From Granulicella sp. (lineage in GTDB: Bacteria; Acidobacteriota; Terriglobia; Terriglobales; Acidobacteriaceae): a DNA stretch of 11,260 bases. The stretch lies in the NCBI GenBank assembly GCA_003133205.1, contig PKWK01000083.1, positions 1-11,260 on the forward strand, written 5' to 3'. Below, one piece after another: positions 7,217-11,260 of this stretch; position 1 is the stretch's first letter, and each line of letters begins with the position of its first letter. A program made the translations under genes and the position numbers. The notes beneath the pieces are model-generated. The model ran no database searches. It was given only the letters and a program-made list of their open reading frames with translations, and was not told where the DNA came from.

Positions 7217-8953
7217 ATGAATGCTTCCAGGCGCCTTTCGATACTCTCCTGCATCGTCCTTATCACTCTTGCCGCACCAGCAGGCGCGCAACCACGTCGG
7301 GCGCAGGGTGCCTGCGCGCAGGTCACAGCAGCCTGCCGAAACGCGGGCTTCATTCCGGGCGGAGCGGCGTCCGGAACGGGACTCCAGGTGGACTGTGTCC
7401 AGCCGATCCTGCAGGGAACTCCTGCGCCACGCAAGGCTGCGAAGCCGCTGCCGAAGGTCGACCCCGAGGTCATCGCCGCCTGCAAGGCACAGAATCCCGA
7501 ATTCGGCCGAGCAGCCCAGAATGCACCCGAGGTCACTCAACCGCCACCGCCGCCCCCACCGGTATTGAGCGCCCATCCGGCCGCACCAGGCAGTCCGAAC
7601 ATCATCCTCATTCTTACCGATGATCTGTCGATGAACCTCGTGCAGTTCATGCCGCACGTCCTCGCCATGCAGCAGAAGGGGGTTACGTTCTCGCACTACT
7701 TTGTCACTGACTCGCTCTGTTGTCCGTCACGTTCCTCCATCTTCACTGGCCGTTACCCGCACGACACGGGCGTCTTCAAGAACGTCGGCGACGACGGCGG
7801 CTACCTGGTCTTTCGCGCGCGGGGGAATGAGCAGGCGACCTTTGCGGTTGCGTTGTCAGCGGCCGGCTACCGCGCAACATTCTTCGGTAAGTACCTCAAC
7901 GGCTATGAGCCAGCACAACATTCGGCCGGTCCCGGCTGGAATCACTGGAATGTTGCCGGCAACGGCTATCCCGAGTTCAACTACGCGCTGAACCAGGACG
8001 GCCAGCTTGTGAGACACGGCTTTAAGCCCGAGGACTACCTTACGGACGTCCTGGCCGCCGACGCCGTGCAATTCATCAAGCAAAAACCCGGCACTCCGTT
8101 CTTCATTGAAGTCGCCACGTTTGCCCCCCATGCGCCCTATACACCGGCTCCGCGGGATGCAAATGCCTTCCCAAACCTCCAGGCTCCGCGAGGTCCGGCG
8201 TACAACGCTCCCCACGATGCTGCGGCGCCGCACTGGCTCGCATCGATGCCGGCACTCACCCAGACCGACATGGATGGTATCGACAGGGACTTCCGCAAGC
8301 GCGCCCAGTCGGTTCAGGCCGTCGACAAGATGATCGGCGAATTGGAGGCCGCCCTCGCCGCCACCGGCCAGGAGAAAAACACATACGTCATCTTCAGTTC
8401 CGACAACGGCTATCACATGGGCGAGTACCGCCTCAGGCCAGGGAAGATGACCGCATACGACACCGACGTCCACGTCCCCCTCGTGGTCATCGGCCCCGAC
8501 GTTCCGGCAGGCCGCACCGTGGATGCGATCGCGGAGAATATCGACCTTTGCCCGACCTTCATCCAGCTTGCCGGTGCCGATCAACTGCCCAACATCGACG
8601 GTTCCAGCCTGGCGGTGCTCCTGCACGGCCAGTCCGCCCAGGGGTGGAGGACGGTCACCCTGGTCGAGCACCACGGACCGGTCCGCGACCTGGTTGATCC
8701 GGACATGCCCATCGCCCGCAGCGGTAACCCGACGACGTACGAGGCAATTCGCTCCCACACGGACCTCTATGTCGAGTACGCCGATGGCGAAAGGGAATAT
8801 CACGACCTCAAGTCTGACCCCGACGAGTTACGCAACACGTTCTCGTCGCTATCGAGCAGCCAGAAGTCGGCACTTCACAAAATGCTGACCGATACGGTGA
8901 ACTGGCACAGCGCAAAAGAATGCTGGACAGCCCAGGGTGGGACCCCAAGATAG
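7217..8953 (+). CDS. Secreted N-acetylglucosamine-6-sulfatase-like sulfatase
   Basis: A type I sulfatase of 578 aa, predicted to hydrolyse sulfate esters, probably 6-O-sulfated glucosamine residues, outside the cytoplasm. A Sec signal (1-24, ending AGA-Q) precedes a four-Cys segment (C33, C40, C60, C89) and a run of seven prolines. The sulfatase domain starts near residue 126: the metal-binding Asp pair is ILTDD (D135, D136), and the formylglycine motif is CCPSR (C168) followed by SSIFTGRYPHDTG. FFGKYLNGYE, PGWNHW and FAPHAPY are typical of the glucosamine-6-sulfatase branch; SSDNGYHMGE supplies further metal ligands. The ATG at 7217 is chosen because AAGGTGA (7206-7212) precedes it by 4 nt and it gives a clean signal peptide; an in-frame start at 7187 adds ten polar residues. 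No formylglycine-generating enzyme lies in the window. The gene is monocistronic and opposite in strand to the glycosidase operon. Confidence 0.9.
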   Translation: MNASRRLSILSCIVLITLAAPAGAQPRRAQGACAQVTAACRNAGFIPGGAASGTGLQVDCVQPILQGTPAPRKAAKPLPKVDPEVIAACKAQNPEFGRAAQNAPEVTQPPPPPPPVLSAHPAAPGSPNIILILTDDLSMNLVQFMPHVLAMQQKGVTFSHYFVTDSLCCPSRSSIFTGRYPHDTGVFKNVGDDGGYLVFRARGNEQATFAVALSAAGYRATFFGKYLNGYEPAQHSAGPGWNHWNVAGNGYPEFNYALNQDGQLVRHGFKPEDYLTDVLAADAVQFIKQKPGTPFFIEVATFAPHAPYTPAPRDANAFPNLQAPRGPAYNAPHDAAAPHWLASMPALTQTDMDGIDRDFRKRAQSVQAVDKMIGELEAALAATGQEKNTYVIFSSDNGYHMGEYRLRPGKMTAYDTDVHVPLVVIGPDVPAGRTVDAIAENIDLCPTFIQLAGADQLPNIDGSSLAVLLHGQSAQGWRTVTLVEHHGPVRDLVDPDMPIARSGNPTTYEAIRSHTDLYVEYADGEREYHDLKSDPDELRNTFSSLSSSQKSALHKMLTDTVNWHSAKECWTAQGGTPR

Positions 8954-9203
8954 GCGCAGGAGCATTCACGAGAAGGTCTCTTCGACGAGGCCTATGGCCT
9001 GTATGGCCGAAGGATTCTGCAGCCGCTCGGTGTTTTCGCGCACAAGGCGAACGTCCGATTCTTGGTCCTTACGGCTAGTGTTGCTATACATAAGTAACTG
9101 ATATAGATATAGTTAGATCAAATTGTACAATCCTGCATGTTGCTGCACGAATTTCCACAGGTTTGTTGCTCGGGTCTGCGATCGCATAAGCAACATTCAG
9201 GCT
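8954..9203. other. Non-coding boundary region, candidate attachment site
   Basis: No sound gene is seen in these 250 bp, only a 41-codon minus-strand open frame (8966-9091) without a ribosome site. The 7-mer TGTTGCT occurs as direct copies at 9079-9085, 9138-9144 and 9164-9170 and as an inverted copy at 9189-9195. Between the first two lies an AT-rich imperfect palindrome (9095-9115) and a 10-bp palindrome ATTGTACAAT (9122-9131). This arrangement resembles arm-type and core-type sites of a tyrosine-recombinase attachment region, an inference supported by the recombinase-associated gene type at the right edge. Confidence 0.35.
9079..9195. repeat. Cluster of four TGTTGCT 7-mers
   Basis: Three direct copies and one inverted copy occur within 117 bp, with start spacings of 59, 26 and 25 bp. 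Three scattered copies were noticed by eye in the other 11 kb (near 633, 6636 and 7154). The last direct and the inverted copy flank an 18-nt loop containing GCGATCGC (9178-9185). Confidence 0.6.
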
Positions 9204-9452
9204 CTACCCATCTAGCGAGGATCCAAGCGGCGGCGCGTCCCGCTGCCGGGCTTTGCGTGCTCTCTGAAGCCAGTCTTCTGTAGCTTCGCGCAGGAAGGTG
9301 GAGACGTCCTGGTCGAACTCCTTGGCGAGGCCCGACAATTCCTCCCACCAGGATAGAGGAATCCGGAGTTGGACCATTTTGACGGGTTCTTTCACCCTTC
9401 GGTGTAACGACGCCGGAATCCCGACAGCCTCTTGCCCCACGTTTCGCGCCAT
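9204..9452 (-). CDS. Small ribbon-helix-helix DNA-binding protein
   Basis: An 82-aa protein with a ribbon-helix-helix pattern in its middle: strand VQLRIP (about 27-32), helix LSWWEELSGLAKEF, a turn at DQDV, then helix STFLREATEDWLQRA, followed by a basic tail. Such proteins dimerise and bind short inverted repeats, often as autorepressors or antitoxins. No toxin partner is seen beside it. The ATG at 9452 has GAGGTG (9458-9463) 5 nt upstream. It is divergent from the XRE gene, and the 72-bp gap contains a perfect 18-bp palindrome that is a natural operator. A longer open frame in another phase (9118-9510) overlaps it but lacks protein-like composition. Family membership is judged by pattern only. 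Confidence 0.65.
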   Translation of the reverse strand: MARNVGQEAVGIPASLHRRVKEPVKMVQLRIPLSWWEELSGLAKEFDQDVSTFLREATEDWLQRARKARQRDAPPLGSSLDG

Positions 9453-9473
9453 CTAAGCACCTCGCACATGTTA

Positions 9474-9491
9474 TGTTGGCAATTGCCAACA
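9474..9491. promoter_or_regulatory. 18-bp perfect palindrome, candidate operator
   Basis: TGTTGGCAATTGCCAACA is fully self-complementary and lies between the divergent RHH and XRE genes, 21 bp from one start and 33 bp from the other. Each strand contains a TTGCCA that could act as a -35, with only weak -10 candidates, so a bound regulator could control both directions. Confidence 0.6.
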
Positions 9492-9524
9492 CATAGCTGG
9501 TAGGGTACACGCGATCATCGGGAG

Positions 9525-9740
9525 GTGTCCACTGACATTCGTGAACTCCTCGGCAACCGCGTCCGCGACCTCCGGCACAAGCACGGCTGGACGCAGGTGG
9601 AAATGGCAGAGATGCTCGGCGTCGACCGCAGCTACCTGTCGGAGATTGAAACGGGCAAAAAGGATCCGAGTCTAAGAGTCCTGAAGACGATCGCAGATGG
9701 GTTCAGGCTCAGCCTGTCGCAACTGCTTCGAGGGTTTTAG
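9525..9740 (+). CDS. Small XRE/C-protein-like helix-turn-helix regulator
   Basis: A 71-aa protein that is almost entirely one Cro/C1-type helix-turn-helix domain: GNRVRDLRHKHGWTQVEMAE, then MLGVDRSYLSEIETGKKDPS and a closing helix LRVLKTIADGFRLSLSQLL. Size and sequence style match controller (C) proteins of restriction-modification systems and small phage-type repressors; these bind as dimers to inverted repeats and control themselves and a downstream gene. The HNH nuclease gene lies 177 bp downstream on the same strand, which fits a controller role, though no methyltransferase is present. The start is unclear: GTG at 9525 is the only usual codon before the domain, but the perfect ribosome site GGAGGTG (9521-9527) overlaps it. 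An ATT at 9537 would be ideally spaced. No ATG lies nearby. Confidence 0.8.
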   Translation: MSTDIRELLGNRVRDLRHKHGWTQVEMAEMLGVDRSYLSEIETGKKDPSLRVLKTIADGFRLSLSQLLRGF

Positions 9741-9813
9741 AGTTGACGGGACTCACGAACCAGCGTTCTTAAGCTCAAAAGCACACGCGAAATCGAATCC
9801 CAACGGACCGCCC

Positions 9814-9829
9814 GCCAACGTGAGTTGGC
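9814..9829. promoter_or_regulatory. Inverted repeat with the same half-sites as the operator
   Basis: GCCAAC-GTGA-GTTGGC: the two 6-mers are the same as those in the 18-bp palindrome (GTTGGC-AATT-GCCAAC), with the same 4-bp spacing but swapped order. It lies about 90 bp before the HNH start, so it may be a second binding site for the RHH or XRE regulator. As RNA it would form a 6-bp stem with a GUGA tetraloop. Confidence 0.45.
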
Positions 9830-9835
9830 CCAAAA

Positions 9836-9868
9836 CCCACTCATCGCAATAAAGCCGCGATGAATGGG
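9836..9868. repeat. Hairpin upstream of the HNH gene
   Basis: CCCACTCATCGC (9836-9847) and GCGATGAATGGG (9857-9868) pair at 11 of 12 positions around a 9-nt loop. On the minus strand the stem is followed by TTTT, like a weak intrinsic terminator, but no minus-strand gene would use it. On the plus strand no T-run follows. Probably a leader structure of the nuclease mRNA or part of the control region. Confidence 0.45.
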
Positions 9869-9902
9869 GCACCCGGCACTCACATGTTACGATTTGAGCC
9901 TT

Positions 9903-9910
9903 AGAGGGGA
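9903..9910 (+). promoter_or_regulatory. Ribosome binding site deciding a GTG start
   Basis: AGAGGGGA lies 7 nt before GTG at 9918. The in-frame ATG at 9864 falls inside the hairpin arm and has no ribosome site; the ATG at 9939 has none either. This favours the GTG start for the HNH gene. Confidence 0.55.
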
Positions 9911-9917
9911 ATGCTGC

Positions 9918-10652
9918 GTGGCGTACATTATCGATGTGATGAAGGGGACGGTCGAACAACCTCCCGACCGCATCTCGCTCGAACGGTATGTTCTGGAGTC
10001 GAGTTACATTACCCGGTATCTCTCGCGAGTGGTTAAGGACAAGGCACTCGTCGTCTACCACGTCCTCTTTCAACTCTCATGGTTCGAGACTGGCAAAGGG
10101 GAAATCGTCATACCGTGGGCGCGTGTCGGCACGTTCATCCGGTCCGAGCAAGGCAACATCATCGACAACAACACGACCGTCAAGAGGAGGCTATCGGATC
10201 TGTTCGAGCACGATTGCATAGCTGTCAACAGGCAGCGCGGCGGAGCAAACGAGATTTCTGTTCATCTGCCGAGCGACATTGCCGCCTGCCGACAACTCAT
10301 AGATCAAGAACATGCGGCACCCGTCGAAGTTGAGGAGAAGGACGAGCGGGACTATTACAATGACCCAAGCCGCCGACTTGTGATACTCGCTCGTGACCGA
10401 AACGCCTGCGTCTACTGCACCGCAGCTCTCTCGGTTGACACCTTTGTGCTTGACCATCTTCTGCCAGTGGCGCGAGGCGGCACTAACAGGAAGCATAACT
10501 TGGTGGCCGCGTGCGAACTCTGCAACCAACGTCGAAGTGAGTTAGAACCAATTCAGTTTCTCCGAGAGAACTACCGCCAGCAGCTGCTTACTCAAGAGGA
10601 GTTTCTCCGACAAAAGGACTACGAAGCTCGTCTCGCGGAACGAACCAGCTAA
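9918..10652 (+). CDS. HNH endonuclease with N-terminal winged-helix-like region
   Basis: A predicted metal-dependent DNA nuclease of 244 aa. The C-terminal half carries a complete zinc-stabilised HNH motif: CVYC (C164, C167), LDHLLPVARGGTN with catalytic His180, N194 in RKHNLVAACELC, and a second pair C199/C202 before N203 and R205. The N-terminal half (about 20-120) has a helical pattern, including VVYHVLFQL, IPWARVGTFI and NNTTVKRRLSDLFEH, then a strand-like NEISVHLP. This resembles a winged helix-turn-helix and could give sequence recognition. A charged linker (EVEEKDERDYYNDPSRR) joins the halves. The tail (FLRENYRQQLLTQEEFLRQKDY) is helical. Possible roles are orphan restriction enzyme, defence nuclease or mobile-element nuclease; no modification gene is visible. 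GTG at 9918 is preferred for its ribosome site; an ATG at 9864 would add 18 residues. Confidence 0.8.
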   Translation: MAYIIDVMKGTVEQPPDRISLERYVLESSYITRYLSRVVKDKALVVYHVLFQLSWFETGKGEIVIPWARVGTFIRSEQGNIIDNNTTVKRRLSDLFEHDCIAVNRQRGGANEISVHLPSDIAACRQLIDQEHAAPVEVEEKDERDYYNDPSRRLVILARDRNACVYCTAALSVDTFVLDHLLPVARGGTNRKHNLVAACELCNQRRSELEPIQFLRENYRQQLLTQEEFLRQKDYEARLAERTS

Positions 10653-10728
10653 CCCCCTCCTCCACAATCTAATTCTGCTAAGCACCGGTGACCGCCCCAT
10701 GGTACTCCCTCTACCGTCGCTCTCTATC
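10653..10728. other. Convergent intergenic gap
   Basis: The HNH gene and the minus-strand coiled-coil gene converge here with 76 bp between stops. A CACCGGTG palindrome sits at 10683-10690. No stem followed by a T-run marks an intrinsic terminator in either direction. Confidence 0.4.
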
Positions 10729-11232
10729 CTAGATGCCAACATTTGTAGCGCCCGTGCGGCTCGCTAGCTCAAACTGCCGCACTTCACCCTGTGGCAGCAC
10801 TCCCAGTCGATCCAACTCATTCCTGACGTCACGGTAACCGTCATATAGCTTTAGCAACTTGCTGATGCCTCCCAATTCACCGACAGTTCGGATCATGGCC
10901 AAGTTGTGGACGCGAAGGATCTCCACTTGATGTTCAAGTTCAGCTATCCGTGAGTCCTTCTGCGCCAGTTGTGTTGCGAGCTGTTCGCGGGACCGTTTTG
11001 GCATTCGGGCTTGCCACGTCCGATACTGCACCTGCTGCGATTGAAACTGTGTCAGTAGAGCCGAGCGAGAAGGATGACGAGTGACCGATGACGCATGCTT
11101 TATTGAGGGGTGCTTTCTCGCCACAGCCCGAGCGGTGATGGTCTCGTCAGCTTCAAGCATCTCTTCAAGAATCCGGACCATCTCCGGATCGGGGTCGTTA
11201 CCCAGCTTCTCCTGCGATTCATAGGATGTCAT
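10729..11232 (-). CDS. Recombinase-accessory-like protein: helical N-terminus plus coiled coil
   Basis: A 167-aa soluble protein with no signal or membrane segment. Residues 18-65 form a helical region (VRILEEMLEADETITARAVARK) that could be a helix-turn-helix. From about 79 to 110 there is a coiled coil (REQLATQLAQKDSRIAELEH). Then comes a conserved-looking MIRTVGELGG segment and a helix ending in LGVLPQ. The layout recalls small accessory proteins encoded beside tyrosine recombinases in mobile elements (TnpC/DUF6262-like or the GmtX type). This is pattern memory, not a family hit. The ATG at 11232 shares its A with the TGA of an upstream open frame (TGATG), implying coupling to a gene beyond the window, where a recombinase would be expected. 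A TTG at 11235 would add one residue. Confidence 0.6.
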   Translation of the reverse strand: MTSYESQEKLGNDPDPEMVRILEEMLEADETITARAVARKHPSIKHASSVTRHPSRSALLTQFQSQQVQYRTWQARMPKRSREQLATQLAQKDSRIAELEHQVEILRVHNLAMIRTVGELGGISKLLKLYDGYRDVRNELDRLGVLPQGEVRQFELASRTGATNVGI

Positions 11233-11260
11233 CAAGTACCTGATTCTGGCATCCTGATCT
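11232..11260 (-). CDS. C-terminal end of an upstream gene (truncated by window)
   Basis: Nine codons including the stop read IRMPESGT-stop on the minus strand, the TGA sharing one base with the ATG of the next gene. Only the tight TGATG junction suggests a real coding end. If the downstream protein is a recombinase accessory, this is where the recombinase gene would end. Confidence 0.3.

Noticed and set aside
7856..8803. 315-codon minus-strand frame antisense to the sulfatase
   Set aside because: The sulfatase frame has the full set of catalytic motifs; the antisense product resembles no family I know.
9118..9510. 130-codon minus-strand frame overlapping the RHH gene
   Set aside because: Different phase from the RHH protein, no domain pattern, and it would cover the operator palindrome and the non-coding repeats.
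10549..10612. Repeated AGTTTCTCCGA near the HNH 3' end
   Set aside because: The two copies encode a repeated Phe-Leu-Arg within a helical tail; too short to call a mobile or regulatory repeat.
1..11260. CRISPR arrays, insertion sequences, rRNA
   Set aside because: No regularly spaced long repeats, transposase motifs or rRNA-like sequence were seen.

Overview
The window looks like chromosomal DNA from a GC-rich soil-type bacterium, most likely an acidobacterium of the Terriglobia/Acidobacteriaceae kind. This rests on protein style: a GH79 beta-glucuronidase and a GH95 fucosidase, both with twin-arginine signals, in a compact glycan-degrading operon. The taxonomic call is an inference from memory, not a database match.

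Left two thirds (about 332-6690, minus strand): three exported glycosidase genes overlap by 4 bp at each junction. In transcription order they are a six-hairpin (alpha/alpha-barrel) glycosidase of unassigned family with a Sec signal, a GH79 beta-glucuronidase-like enzyme, and a GH95 alpha-L-fucosidase. Together they look like a machine for stripping terminal fucose, glucuronic acid and a third, unknown sugar from a complex glycan; plant arabinogalactan side chains are one substrate that would fit. Positions 1-331, downstream of the operon, hold no convincing gene.

Middle (6936-8953): a complete tRNA-Ser(GGA) with encoded CCA lies on the minus strand. On the plus strand follows a secreted N-acetylglucosamine-6-sulfatase-like enzyme with an intact formylglycine motif and an extra four-cysteine N-terminal module.

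Right part (about 8954-11260) has the character of a mobile or accessory island. It begins with a non-coding stretch holding four copies of the 7-mer TGTTGCT and an AT-rich imperfect palindrome, a plausible attachment region. Then come a ribbon-helix-helix regulator and a small XRE/C-protein-like regulator transcribed divergently across a perfect 18-bp palindrome. A winged-helix-like/HNH nuclease gene follows, preceded by a second inverted repeat built from the same half-sites as the 18-bp palindrome. Last is a minus-strand helix-plus-coiled-coil protein of the kind encoded next to tyrosine recombinases; the stop codon of a further upstream gene overlaps its start at the window edge. The most novel candidate is the regulator pair plus nuclease with its paired operators. 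The clearest functional unit is the glycosidase operon.
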